Part shown: positions 34,028 to 42,554 of the stretch, piece by piece
Numbering within the stretch: position 1 is the first letter of the stretch
Layout: each line of letters opens with the position of its first letter
Assembly (NCBI RefSeq): GCF_021353235.1
Contig: NZ_JAJTWT010000012.1
Span: 62,001-126,000, forward strand
Source: Pelomonas caseinilytica
Lineage (GTDB): Bacteria > Pseudomonadota > Gammaproteobacteria > Burkholderiales > Burkholderiaceae_C
Reading direction: 5' to 3'
Length of the DNA: 64,000 nt
Program-made: the position numbers and the translations under genes
The notes under the pieces: generated by a model
The model's database searches: none
Told to the model about the DNA's origin: nothing
Seen by the model: only the letters and a program-made list of their open reading frames with translations

Positions 34028-34741
34028 ATGCCCCGCATCGCCGTCATCGAGGACGACCCCACCACCAGCGAGCAGCTCGCCGGCTGGATACGCGCCGCCC
34101 GTCCGGAACTCACCGTCGACCAGCACTTCGACCGCGACGCCGCCGAGGCGGCCTTGCACCGCGAGCGCTACGACCTCGTCGTGCTCGACATCGAGCTGGG
34201 CCGCGAACGCAACGCCGGCGTGGCGCTGATCAACGAGATCAACAAGCAGGGCCTGGGCACGCCGGTGCTGGTCGTCTCGGCCATGCCGGCGGCCATCTAC
34301 CGCAGCATCATGAAGGCGCTCGACGCCTGGGACTACCTGCAGAAGACGACCTTCGACGAGGCCGAGTTCGTCGAGACCTTCCTGGACATCCTGCGCACCG
34401 CCCGGCTGCGCGAACCGAAGGCGGCAGCAGCCCGGGCCGGCGACGACAGCCTGCTGCTCGACCCGCTCAAGCAGCGCTCGGCCCTGTGGCGCGGCCAGCG
34501 CATCAACTTGCCGCTGACGGCCCAGCGCATCCTCGCCACGCTGCACGCCCGCGCCGGCGAAGTGGTGAGTTACGAGGACCTGTTCGACGTGGTCAAGAGC
34601 GGTCGCAACCGCGACAACGTGCGCAAGCACGTCGCCACCATCCGCGACGCCTTCCGCGACGTGGACCCGGCCTTCGACGGCATCGAGAACATCCCGATGC
34701 GCGGGTTCCGGTGGACCTCCAGCCCCGGCGGCGGCGCGTGA
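34028..34741 (+). CDS. Response regulator with C-terminal winged-helix domain
   Basis: A 237-residue DNA-binding response regulator. In the receiver domain the acidic pocket is E8-D9-D10 and the phospho-acceptor is D54 in VVLDIELG. The conserved lysine appears in WDYLQKTTF rather than the usual DYLxKPF. The C-terminal part (about 140-232) looks like an OmpR-type winged helix (LPLTAQRILATLHARAGEVV...RKHVATIRDAFRD...MRGFRW). It is followed after 19 bases by a membrane histidine kinase that starts with GTG; they form a two-component pair. Target genes are unknown. Confidence 0.9.
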   Translation: MPRIAVIEDDPTTSEQLAGWIRAARPELTVDQHFDRDAAEAALHRERYDLVVLDIELGRERNAGVALINEINKQGLGTPVLVVSAMPAAIYRSIMKALDAWDYLQKTTFDEAEFVETFLDILRTARLREPKAAAARAGDDSLLLDPLKQRSALWRGQRINLPLTAQRILATLHARAGEVVSYEDLFDVVKSGRNRDNVRKHVATIRDAFRDVDPAFDGIENIPMRGFRWTSSPGGGA

Positions 34742-34760
34742 CCCCGGGCGCCGCCACCGC

Positions 34761-36827
34761 GTGAAGCTCGGCCGCGTCGACCTGCCCCTGCCCGACGTGC
34801 CGCGCCTGGGCGTGGCGGCGTTCCGCAACCGCATCGTCTTCCACCTCGTCTTCATCGCGCTGGCCCTGGCCACGCTGGCCCTGGCCGTCGCGCTGCTGAA
34901 CGAGGAACGCCAGCGCAATGCGCAGCGCTATGAGCAGACCTTCGCCAAGTCCCTGGCCGAGATCGTGGCCCAGCTGCGGCATCCCTCGGGCCAGCTGGCG
35001 CTGATGAACCCCGAGCCCGCGCAGGTGGACGCCGGCTGGGTGGCGCCGCTGGTGCTGCCCTTCGGCGCCATCGACTTCGACGACGCCACCAAGGCCCAGC
35101 GTGCCGTGGAGATGGCCGGCTGCGCCCTGCAGTACCCCGGCGGCGCCAGCCTGTGCACAGCCGTCGGCAGCAATGCCTATGCAGGCGCCTTCGTCTACCT
35201 CGTGGCCAGCCTGGATGCGCCGCCGCTGGTCAGCCGCGAGCGCGGCGCGCGCGACCTGTCGGACGTGCACCGCGTGCACATCCGGCTGCGCAGCGGTGGC
35301 AGCGAAAGGCAGTGGCTGGCGCCGGTCGAGATGGCCGACGGCCAGCGCGGCCAGTTGCCGGGCTTCGTCGTGCCGGCGCCGGACGACGCGGCCCTGCTGC
35401 CCGCCCAGGCCCGGCCGCAGCGCGACTTCCGCGGCTGGGTCTGGCGCGAAGGCCCCTGCCTGACCACGGCCGAGCCCTGCGCACGCCGCACCATCGTCTC
35501 CATCCGGCTGCCGGTGGAGGCCTTCCGCGAGGCGCTGTTCCGCCCCGGCGGCCCGCAGTGGCCCCCGGCCGACCTGGCCCGCACCGGCCTGCGCCTGGCC
35601 CTGCTCGGGCCGGGCGGCAGCGTGCTCTTCGACAGCGCCGCGCCCGATGCCCAGCCGGCGCTGAGCCTGGCCCGGCTCACCGGCGCGCTGTCACCAGGCG
35701 AGACGCTGAAGATCACGCGCGGCGCCAACGTCGTGGCGCTGCTGCAGGGCGCCGAGGAAACCGGCGCACCGCCCTCGCCCTGGCTGACGACGCTGATCCA
35801 GCACCTGCCCGCCCCGGCCGCGCCGCGCACGCTGACGGCGCACGACGCCGTGACGACGCCGCGCGGGCGCTTCGACATCACGCTGAGCGGCGACCTCCAG
35901 GGCCTGGACCGCGCCTTGAGCGCCAGCGCCGCGCGCATGGCCTGGCCCGTGGGCGCGATGCTGGCGGCCATCGGCCTGGCCTGGCTCATCATCGAGATGG
36001 GCCTGATCCGCCGGGTGGCGGTGCTGACCCGCCGGGCCGCCGCCCTGTCCCACCAGCTGCAGGCCCCCGAGCGCTTCGAGCTGGGCACGCTGGACGTGGC
36101 CGACCTGCGCGGCCGCGACGAGCTCGGCATCCTGGCCGGCACGCTCGGCGAGCTGCTGCAGCATGCCCGCGACAGCCTGCGCCGCGAGCAGCTGCGCGCC
36201 GAGCGCGAGCACGACCAGTGGCATGCCGTGGGCCACGAGATCATGTCGCCGCTGCAGTCGCTGATGCTGCTGCACGCGGGCGACGACGACCCGAGCCGGC
36301 GCTACGTGCAGCGCATGCAGCAGGCGGTGAAGGTGCTCTACGGCCAGGCCTCGCCCAGCGAGGCCCTGGCCGCCGCCACGCTGGCCGTGGGGCGGATGGA
36401 CCTGGACGCCTTCCTGCGCGGCGTGGCCGAGAACGCCGCCTACGCCGGCGTCGACGCCGTCGCCTACGCACCGGCAGGCGAGCCGGTCTGGGTGCAGGCC
36501 GACGAATATCCGCTGGAAGACGCCATCACCCACGTGCTGTCCAACGCGGCCCGCCACCGGGTGCCGGGCACGCCCATCACGCTGGCACTGCGCGTCGAAG
36601 GCGAGTCCGCCACCGTGGACATCCACAACCAGGGGCCGCCCATCGCCGAGGCGCTGCTGGGGCGGGTCTTCGACTACGGCGTCAGCGACGCCGAGCCCGA
36701 GGACGGCGCCCGCCGCGGCCAAGGCCTGTTCGTGGCCAAGACCTATCTGGCCAAGATGGGCGGCAGCATCGCCGCCCACAACGTGCCGGACGGGGTGGTG
36801 TTCGAGATCGGCCTCAGGCGCGCCTGA
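34761..36827 (+). CDS. Membrane sensor histidine kinase
   Basis: A 688-residue kinase that pairs with the response regulator just upstream. TM1 is at about residues 26-46, followed by a large periplasmic domain (about 47-395, probably over 300 residues), TM2 near 396-415, a HAMP-like linker, and an H-box GHEIMSPLQSLM with H492. The N-box region is AITHVLSNAARHR; late ATPase motifs are DIHNQGPPIAEAL and GRRGQGLFVAKTYL. The H-box lacks the usual HELRTPL, but H and E are kept. The periplasmic part has no match I can name. The start is GTG. Confidence 0.88.
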   Translation: MKLGRVDLPLPDVPRLGVAAFRNRIVFHLVFIALALATLALAVALLNEERQRNAQRYEQTFAKSLAEIVAQLRHPSGQLALMNPEPAQVDAGWVAPLVLPFGAIDFDDATKAQRAVEMAGCALQYPGGASLCTAVGSNAYAGAFVYLVASLDAPPLVSRERGARDLSDVHRVHIRLRSGGSERQWLAPVEMADGQRGQLPGFVVPAPDDAALLPAQARPQRDFRGWVWREGPCLTTAEPCARRTIVSIRLPVEAFREALFRPGGPQWPPADLARTGLRLALLGPGGSVLFDSAAPDAQPALSLARLTGALSPGETLKITRGANVVALLQGAEETGAPPSPWLTTLIQHLPAPAAPRTLTAHDAVTTPRGRFDITLSGDLQGLDRALSASAARMAWPVGAMLAAIGLAWLIIEMGLIRRVAVLTRRAAALSHQLQAPERFELGTLDVADLRGRDELGILAGTLGELLQHARDSLRREQLRAEREHDQWHAVGHEIMSPLQSLMLLHAGDDDPSRRYVQRMQQAVKVLYGQASPSEALAAATLAVGRMDLDAFLRGVAENAAYAGVDAVAYAPAGEPVWVQADEYPLEDAITHVLSNAARHRVPGTPITLALRVEGESATVDIHNQGPPIAEALLGRVFDYGVSDAEPEDGARRGQGLFVAKTYLAKMGGSIAAHNVPDGVVFEIGLRRA

Positions 36828-36837
36828 GCCGGGCGCG

Positions 36838-37161
36838 TCAGCCGCGCCGCACCCGCTCGAGCAGGCTGCGCGCGGCCAGCTCGGAATTCAGCGACAGCTC
36901 CAGCGGCGCGCGGCACAGGCCGGCGTGGGCGTACTGCAGGTTCTCGTAGATCTCGGCGCTGGAGGGGAAATGGTCGAGCAGGGCCGGCAGGGCGGGGTGG
37001 CCCTGGTGGGTGCGCAGCTCGGCACTGATCTTCTCGACCAGCAGGCGGTACTGGTGCGGATCGGCCGCGCCGCCCTGGCCATCGAGGGCCTGCAGCAGTT
37101 GGGCGAGGCGGGCGAAGGCCAGCAGTTCTGACGGGACGGTGAACCGGACGACGGAAGGCAT
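36838..37161 (-). CDS. Hypothetical helical protein (107 aa)
   Basis: A 107-residue protein I do not recognise. It is rich in leucine and arginine and probably all-helical (PSELLAFARLAQLLQALDG, LLVEKISAELRTHQG, LLDHFPSSAEIYENLQYAHAG). AGGA lies before the ATG at 37161; an upstream ATG at 37173 has no such site. It is convergent with the histidine kinase (10 bases between stops) and may be a small regulator or a degenerate gene. Confidence 0.6.
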   Translation of the reverse strand: MPSVVRFTVPSELLAFARLAQLLQALDGQGGAADPHQYRLLVEKISAELRTHQGHPALPALLDHFPSSAEIYENLQYAHAGLCRAPLELSLNSELAARSLLERVRRG

Positions 37162-37306
37162 GGCAGTCCTCATGGGGGCAATCGAAGTTCCACATGCCGT
37201 CGCCCGGCGCGGTTTCAAGACGGCCAGCTGTGACAAGCCGCACGGCCGGCTTGAAAACGCCCCGCGCGACGCCAGCTTCCCGGGCCCCACACACACTTCG
37301 CTCCCG

Positions 37307-37660
37307 ATGAAATCATTTGGCAAGCGCGCCGCCGGCCTGCGCCTGGAACGCATGAAGGCCTCGCCGATGTGGTCGGGCGAAGGCTTCCGCAACATCCACC
37401 CCGTGCTGCCGGGCCTGCGCGAGCGCAGCGAGCGGTGAACCCGCTGGACCGCTGGCTCAAGCCCGCCGGCAGCGGCCTGCGGGCCAGCTGGCTGGGCCAC
37501 TCGACGGTGCTGATCGAGATCGACGGCCTGCGCGTGCTGACCGACCCTGTGTGGGCACAGCGCGCGTCGCCCACGCAGCTGGCCGGCCCAAGCGCTTCCA
37601 GCCCGTGCGCCGCCGCCGGCGCCGCGCTAGGCCCACCGCTGCGCACACTCGCGGTGACGG
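37307..37660 (+). pseudogene. Decayed MBL-fold hydrolase gene (N-terminal remnant)
   Basis: Remnant of a metallo-beta-lactamase-fold hydrolase of the NAPE-PLD/UlaG-like kind. The start [18 protein letters not shown] is intact, but the frame ends at a TGA (37436-37438). Typical family sequence ([30 protein letters not shown]) continues in another frame after 37437. Near 37590 a second shift is evident, because the expected GPKRFQP appears only in a third frame. The zinc-binding HxHxDH core is absent, so the gene is truncated as well as shifted. A HigBA module follows directly. Confidence 0.72.
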
Positions 37661-37725
37661 CCAGGACGCTCCGGTCACGTCGCGTTGGCCTCCACGCACG
37701 GCTTCGCCCCGTGTCAATCGGCAGC

Positions 37726-37754
37726 TTGCATCGCGTATCGCGTCGCGATACACT
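37726..37754 (+). promoter_or_regulatory. HigBA promoter with embedded 17-bp palindrome operator
   Basis: A -35 TTGCAT (37726-37731) and a -10 TACACT (37749-37754) with a 17-base spacer. A perfect 17-bp palindrome GTATCGCGTCGCGATAC (37735-37751) fills the spacer and touches the -10. Antitoxin binding here would block polymerase, the usual autoregulation of HigBA operons. The start codon of higB follows nine bases after the -10, so the transcript may have a very short leader. Confidence 0.72.
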
Positions 37755-37762
37755 GGGCACCG

Positions 37763-38041
37763 ATGATCAAGACCTTCGCGCACAAGGGTATCGAGGCCTT
37801 TTTCCTGAAGGGCTCGAAGGCGGGCATCCAGGCGGCCCACGCGCCGCGGCTGGCTCGGCAACTGGCCCACCTCAATCAGGCCCAGTCCGCGCAGGACATG
37901 AACATCCCCGGCTGGCGGCTGCATCCATTGAGCGGCACGCTCGAAGGCCACTGGGCCGTGAGCGTGAGCGGCAATTGGCGGCTGACATTCCGGTTCGAGG
38001 ATGGCGACGCGATCCTGGTGGATTACCAGGACTACCACTGA
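37763..38041 (+). CDS. higB: HigB-type toxin (RelE superfamily)
   Basis: A 92-residue toxin of the HigB/RelE family ([27 protein letters not shown]-like [47 protein letters not shown]). Ribosome-dependent mRNA cleavage is the known activity. It is the first gene of its operon (toxin first, typical for HigBA), preceded by a very compact promoter with an operator palindrome. It lies right after a broken MBL-fold gene. Confidence 0.93.
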   Translation: MIKTFAHKGIEAFFLKGSKAGIQAAHAPRLARQLAHLNQAQSAQDMNIPGWRLHPLSGTLEGHWAVSVSGNWRLTFRFEDGDAILVDYQDYH

Positions 38042-38051
38042 AGGAGTACCC

Positions 38052-38378
38052 ATGGCACGGATGCACAACCCCCCTCATCCTGGCTTGACGTTGCGCGACG
38101 ACGTGCTGCCGGCTCTGGGCCTGAGCGTCACCGAGGCGGCACAAGCCCTCGGTGTGTCGCGTGTGTCGCTGTCCCGCGTGCTCAATGGCGCGGCGGCGAT
38201 CTCGCCGGAAATGGCGCTGAGGCTGGAGCGCTGGCTGGGCCCGGAGCGCGGCAGCCGCGCCGACTTGTGGCTGGGCCTGCAGGCGGCTTTTGACCTGGCT
38301 GCAACTGAGCAGCGGGCCAAGGCCGCGTTGCGCCAGGTCAAGGCTTTGCCGGCTGAGCTGGCGGCCGAGGTCCACTAA
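38052..38378 (+). CDS. higA: HigA-type antitoxin (Xre family HTH)
   Basis: A 108-residue antitoxin with a helix-turn-helix ([23 protein letters not shown]) near residues 25-47. AAGGAG lies six bases upstream of the ATG. It should neutralise HigB and repress the operon through the palindrome between -35 and -10. It ends 43 bases before the convergent sulfatase gene. Confidence 0.93.
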   Translation: MARMHNPPHPGLTLRDDVLPALGLSVTEAAQALGVSRVSLSRVLNGAAAISPEMALRLERWLGPERGSRADLWLGLQAAFDLAATEQRAKAALRQVKALPAELAAEVH

Positions 38379-38421
38379 GGCAGCGGACCCCCGGACCTCG
38401 GCGCGCTCCGAAACGGCGCCG

Positions 38422-40374
38422 CTACCGCGTCACGATGGGGAAGGTGCCCGGCGCCTTGTCGATGAGGCCGAAGAAGCGGGCCAGGTCGATGCGGCTGCCG
38501 GTGACCTTGAGCTCGTCGGAGGTGAGCATGTCCTTGGCGCCGGCGGTGCCGGCCATCATGCGCAGGAAGAAGCCCTGGGTCAGCGCGAGCGTGGCGTTCG
38601 CATCGGGCGCCGGCTCGGCGCGCCGGTGGTGCAGCACGGCGTTCTCGATCCACAGCACGTAGGAGGCGCGGGTGTCGGTGAAGACGAGGTTGATCTTCAG
38701 GTCCTTGCCCTCGGCGGCCGGGCCGTCCAGGCCCGCGGCCATGGCCTCGAGGAAGCGCTCGATGGGCGTCTGGGCGAGCATGTCCAGCGCCGCGGCGCGG
38801 TCCACGCCCTGGGTCGGCGGGCCGTTGCGCAGCTCGGCGGCGGCCGTGAGGTAGCTGTTGCGCCAGGTGGCCGCCTCGGCGGCGTAGCCGAGCTGCTCGT
38901 AGGTGCGCGCCAGCAGCTCGCGCGCGGCCTGCTGGCCGCGATCGGCGAAGACCACGTGGTTGAGCAGTTCGGCGGCCCAGCGGTAGTCGCCCTGGTCGAA
39001 GGCGGCCTGTGCCGCGGCCAGGGCCTTGTCGGCGCCGCCGGCCAGGGCCACGTAGCGCTTGGCCATCTCGACCGGGGGCAGCGGATCGAGATGGGCGGGG
39101 TTGCCGTCGTAGGCGCCGAGGTAGAACTGGTAGACGGCCTTGACGTTGTGGCGCACGTCGCCGTAGTAGCCACGGGTGGCGAACTGGCCCTGCAGCGAGG
39201 CGGGCAGGCGCACCTGCTCGGCGATCTCGGCGGGCGTGAGGCCCGCGTTGATGAGGCGCACGGTCTGGTCGTGGATGTATTTGTAGGCGTCGCGCTGGCG
39301 GGTGATGAAGTCGACGATGCGCGCATGGCCCCAGACGGGCCAGTTGTGCTGGCCGACATAGACCTCGGCATCGCCGAGCTGGTCCAGCGCGTCCTGCAGG
39401 TAGCCGGCCCAGCGCAGGGCGTCGCGCACCTTGGCGCCGCGCACCGGCAGCAGGTTGTGCAGGGTCTGGGCGAGGTTCTCGGCGCCGCCGTAGACCTTGA
39501 GCGCCGGGATGGAGAAGGTCATCTCCGCCGGGGCCTCGGCGCCGGGGACGTTGTGGAAGACGAACTTCACGCCGTCGAGCACGCGCTCCTCGGTGGGCTG
39601 GGTGACGAGGTCGGTCGGCGCCAGCAGGCCGATGCGGCCGTAGCCCACGGCCTTGCCCAGGCCGGTGTCCACCAGGCCCCGGGGCGAGCGTTCGAGGTTC
39701 TTGCCGAACTGGTAGAACGAGCGGCGCGCCATCGCGGTGCCCACGAGGATGTTCTCGCTGGTGGCCTCCTCCACGAAGCCGGCCGAGGCGATGACGGGCA
39801 CCTGGCGCGCCTGCTGCGGCGTGAGCACGCCCAGGGCGCCGCCGAAGTGGTCGACGTGGCTGTGGGTGTAGAGCAGGGCCGTGACCGGCCGGTCGCCGAG
39901 GTGCTTGCGCGCGAAGGCCAGGGCGGCCGAGGCCGTCTCCTGGCAGGTCAGCGGGTCGATGACGATCCAGCCGCTGCGGCCCTGGACGAGGGTCATGTTG
40001 GCGATGTCGAAGCCGCGCACCTGGTAGACGCCGTCCACCACCTTGAAGAGGCCGGCCTGGGCGTTCAGCCGCGCATGGCGCCAGAGGCTGGGGTTGACCG
40101 TGGGCGGCGCGTCGCCGGCCACGAAGCCGAAGGCGGCGAAATCGGTGATGACACGGCCGTCGGCCGCCGTGATGCGGCCTTCGGGCCGCGCAATGAGGCC
40201 GCGCTGGGCGTCCTCCAGGCCCGCCGGGTCGGCCAGCGGCAGGGCCTTGGCGAACTGGGCGTTGGCCTGCACGGTGGCGGGGCTGGCATTGCCCGCCGGG
40301 GCGGGCGGGGTGCGTCCGCAGCCGCCCAGGGCCAGGGCCGCGGCCGCCAGGGCGGCGAGCGTCGTCGTCTTCAT
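38422..40374 (-). CDS. Lipoprotein alkyl/aryl-sulfatase (MBL fold, SdsA-like)
   Basis: A 650-residue enzyme of the SdsA1/BDS1 alkylsulfatase family, which hydrolyses alkyl sulfates such as detergents to the alcohol and sulfate. The lipobox ends ALGGC (C19), so it should be membrane-anchored outside the cytosol. The zinc motif THSHVDHFGG gives H171, H173, D175, H176. An all-helical dimerisation domain (about 390-520) and a C-terminal SCP2-like domain (about 525-650) fit the family. Monocistronic; the next upstream gene on this strand begins 165 bases away. Confidence 0.9.
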   Translation of the reverse strand: MKTTTLAALAAAALALGGCGRTPPAPAGNASPATVQANAQFAKALPLADPAGLEDAQRGLIARPEGRITAADGRVITDFAAFGFVAGDAPPTVNPSLWRHARLNAQAGLFKVVDGVYQVRGFDIANMTLVQGRSGWIVIDPLTCQETASAALAFARKHLGDRPVTALLYTHSHVDHFGGALGVLTPQQARQVPVIASAGFVEEATSENILVGTAMARRSFYQFGKNLERSPRGLVDTGLGKAVGYGRIGLLAPTDLVTQPTEERVLDGVKFVFHNVPGAEAPAEMTFSIPALKVYGGAENLAQTLHNLLPVRGAKVRDALRWAGYLQDALDQLGDAEVYVGQHNWPVWGHARIVDFITRQRDAYKYIHDQTVRLINAGLTPAEIAEQVRLPASLQGQFATRGYYGDVRHNVKAVYQFYLGAYDGNPAHLDPLPPVEMAKRYVALAGGADKALAAAQAAFDQGDYRWAAELLNHVVFADRGQQAARELLARTYEQLGYAAEAATWRNSYLTAAAELRNGPPTQGVDRAAALDMLAQTPIERFLEAMAAGLDGPAAEGKDLKINLVFTDTRASYVLWIENAVLHHRRAEPAPDANATLALTQGFFLRMMAGTAGAKDMLTSDELKVTGSRIDLARFFGLIDKAPGTFPIVTR

Positions 40375-40539
40375 GGGGGTCTCCTCCGGGGTGGATCGCG
40401 CGGCGTCTGCCGGCCGCGTCGCGCCCAGGATGCCGGGCGGAAGGCACCTTGTCCAACTCGGAATCCCGCGCCCCCGGCCGTGCGGGCGGCGCAGGGGGGC
40501 GTGTCGGCAGGCCCGGTCCCCCGGGGCCGACTGCCGCCC

Positions 40540-41721
40540 TCAGAAGCCGAAGTTCGCCGTCATCACGGCACCGCCCGCCAGCGTCAGCGGCCCGGCGGTC
40601 TTGGTCGTGCCGTTCAGGCTGGCGGCCAGCGTGTAGGGCAGGTCGATGCCGGAGTCGGGGGCGAAGTTGAAGCTGGCCGGCGGCGTCGCATAGGGCGCCA
40701 CCCAGGGCGGGGTGGCCGGCAGGGTCAGCATGTAGGCCCCGGTGGTGGCGTCGGCCTGGGTCTCGGCGACGGTGATGGTCGCGCCGCTCGCGAGCTTCTG
40801 CGTCGCCGCGATGGGCGCGGTGCTGGCCACGCCGGCCGCCGTGACGCTGCCGCCGATCTGCCCCATCACCGCCGTCGGCGGCAACAGCGGCGCGGCGCTG
40901 CTGGCGATGGCCGTCACGGTGTCGGCCGTGACGGGCACGCCGGTGATCACGAGCGTCGCGCGCTTGGCGGCCCGCACCACCAGGTCGTAGTTGCCGGGCG
41001 CCACCGGCGCGAGGACGAACTTGCCGGCGGCATCGGGCGCCGTGGCCTTGAGGACGACACCGCCCTGCTGCACGCTGATGGCGGTGGCGCCGTTGGCGAT
41101 GGCGGGGTCCACATAGCCGCTGACGCCCGACAGCAGGTGGGGCAGCACCGACACCACGGGCTTGAGCAGGCGCTGCCCCGAGGCGCCCGCCGTGACGACG
41201 GACTTGCAGGCATCGAAGTCGAGCACGAAGTCGGCGATCTGGTTGGCGGCGATGGTGATGTCGGCATTGAGCTTGACGCCGCTCTGCTGGCCGCTGGGCG
41301 TGGTCAGCGACGTCTCGGCGCCGCCGGTGGGCACGACGGAATTGGCCAGCGGATGGGCGGCGTCGTTGTCGGCCAGCACGAGGCGCAGCTGCGAGTAGTG
41401 GCCGGCCGGCAGGGGCAGCTGGCCGAGGCTGGCCAGCACGCCGTTGCCCAGGGCGAGGAGGTCGAAGCGCTGGGTGGGGCCGACGGTGAGGTCGGTCCAG
41501 CCGGCATCGGTGTCCGAGGCGCTGGCGCTGGCATTGACGCGCACCTTCTGCACGGTGACGTAGACGTGGTCGTAGCCGCAGGACGGCGCGTCGGTGAGGC
41601 TCAGGACCAGGGTGCCGGAATTCGACGGACTGGTGGGCGTGCCGGCGTCGCCGCCTCCGCCACCACAGGCCACGAGCAGGGAAGTTGCCAATGACAGGGC
41701 GAGAGATGACTTCGTCTTCAT
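40540..41721 (-). CDS. DUF4382 domain lipoprotein
   Basis: A 393-residue lipoprotein with lipobox SLLVAC followed by five glycines. Residues about 38-190 match the DUF4382 pattern (SLTDAPSCGYDHVYVTVQKV, FDLLALGNGV, LPAGHYSQLRLVL, VLDFDACKSVV). The remainder forms two repeated carboxypeptidase-regulatory-like beta domains (GVVLKATAPDAAGKFVLAPV). Surface or periplasmic; function unknown. No operon partner. Confidence 0.85.
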   Translation of the reverse strand: MKTKSSLALSLATSLLVACGGGGGDAGTPTSPSNSGTLVLSLTDAPSCGYDHVYVTVQKVRVNASASASDTDAGWTDLTVGPTQRFDLLALGNGVLASLGQLPLPAGHYSQLRLVLADNDAAHPLANSVVPTGGAETSLTTPSGQQSGVKLNADITIAANQIADFVLDFDACKSVVTAGASGQRLLKPVVSVLPHLLSGVSGYVDPAIANGATAISVQQGGVVLKATAPDAAGKFVLAPVAPGNYDLVVRAAKRATLVITGVPVTADTVTAIASSAAPLLPPTAVMGQIGGSVTAAGVASTAPIAATQKLASGATITVAETQADATTGAYMLTLPATPPWVAPYATPPASFNFAPDSGIDLPYTLAASLNGTTKTAGPLTLAGGAVMTANFGF

Positions 41722-41839
41722 GATCCGCCTTCAGCGGGCAATTACGGGAATGAGAAGTGTTCGGCGCTTTCGGTGTGGCAGTTCTTTCAAGACGCGTCCA
41801 TTTGTGACGTGGTGAGGGCCGCAAGAGGCGGCCTGACAC

Positions 41840-42205
41840 TCAACCGGGAGTGCCGTCGGCGTCGCCCGCACGCTCCAGCAGTTCCTGCAGCGTCCTCATC
41901 AGTTCGGGGACGGCGTCCTGCACGACGTTCCAGACCGTCTCATGGTTCACCCGGGCGTAGCCATGGATCAGCACATTGCGGAAAGCGACGATCTGAGGCA
42001 GGCGCGGTACCTGCCGGGCCAGGTCGGCATCCAGCTTGGCAAGCTGGCCCAGGGCCTCGCCGATGATCTCCAACTTGCGCTCGACCGCGGAACGAAGCAA
42101 TTCGTCGGCCGAATAACGCTGCGAATCGGCGTCGGCCACGAAGGCCCGCAGCGCCTGGGCGGCCTGCAAGGCATCCCAGAGATAGGCGCGCGGGTCACGC
42201 TGCAA
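41840..42205 (-). CDS. hepT: HepT-type toxin (HEPN ribonuclease)
   Basis: A 121-residue HEPN-domain toxin (DUF86). The catalytic motif R-x4-H-x-Y is seen as RNVLIHGY (R76, H81, Y83). The start is a TTG (MQRDPRAYLWDALQAAQ) inside the end of the mntA gene, an 11-base overlap, because no ATG is available in frame. In the MntA-HepT system known from Shewanella, the antitoxin adds AMP groups to the tyrosine of this motif to silence the nuclease; Y83 is the matching residue. Confidence 0.9.
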   Translation of the reverse strand: MQRDPRAYLWDALQAAQALRAFVADADSQRYSADELLRSAVERKLEIIGEALGQLAKLDADLARQVPRLPQIVAFRNVLIHGYARVNHETVWNVVQDAVPELMRTLQELLERAGDADGTPG

Positions 42206-42500
42206 ACAGCAGCTCCCTGTCCCTGTCGATCTGGCGGCGCACGAACGGATTTGCCACCGCGCCCTCCTGGACGAGGTCGACAGGCCGCCCGAGCACCTGC
42301 TCCAGGTCCAGCCGGAGCGTTTCCCACTCCTGCAGGCCCACGCGCACGCCGGCCTCGAACGCAACCAGCAGGTCCGCATCGCTGTCCGGCTCGAAATCCT
42401 CGCCCCGCGCGGCGGAGCCGAAGACCTCGAGCCTGGCGATGTGGTGCCGACGGCATAGGTCGGCAAGCCGGTCCTGGGCTCGGGCGATGCTGAGATGCAT
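42195..42500 (-). CDS. mntA: MntA-type nucleotidyltransferase antitoxin
   Basis: A 101-residue minimal nucleotidyltransferase. The motif GSAARGEDFEPDSDAD gives G28-S29 and D41/D43 (GS with eleven residues before DxD, one more than the common spacing). It should AMPylate HepT. It starts at ATG with an 8-bp inverted repeat 3 bases upstream, and its stop overlaps hepT. The two form a complete MNT/HEPN toxin-antitoxin pair. Confidence 0.9.
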   Translation of the reverse strand: MHLSIARAQDRLADLCRRHHIARLEVFGSAARGEDFEPDSDADLLVAFEAGVRVGLQEWETLRLDLEQVLGRPVDLVQEGAVANPFVRRQIDRDRELLFAA

Positions 42501-42502
42501 GG

Positions 42503-42523
42503 CGCGAGTTTAGGCAACTCGCG
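42503..42523. promoter_or_regulatory. 21-bp inverted repeat, probable MntA-HepT operator
   Basis: Perfect 8-base arms CGCGAGTT (42503-42510) and AACTCGCG (42516-42523) around a five-base spacer, starting 3 bases before the mntA start codon, in the 54-base divergent gap with the helicase gene. The position fits an autoregulatory site that could also affect the helicase. No binding protein is proven. Confidence 0.5.
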
Positions 42524-42554
42524 AACGCCCGGTTGCCTGTGTTCCACTCCTGCC

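Noticed and set aside
38375-41839. Minus-strand frame of 1154 codons overlapping the sulfatase and DUF4382 genes
   Set aside because: Arginine/proline-rich and without motifs; the two real genes in another frame have lipoboxes and family signatures.
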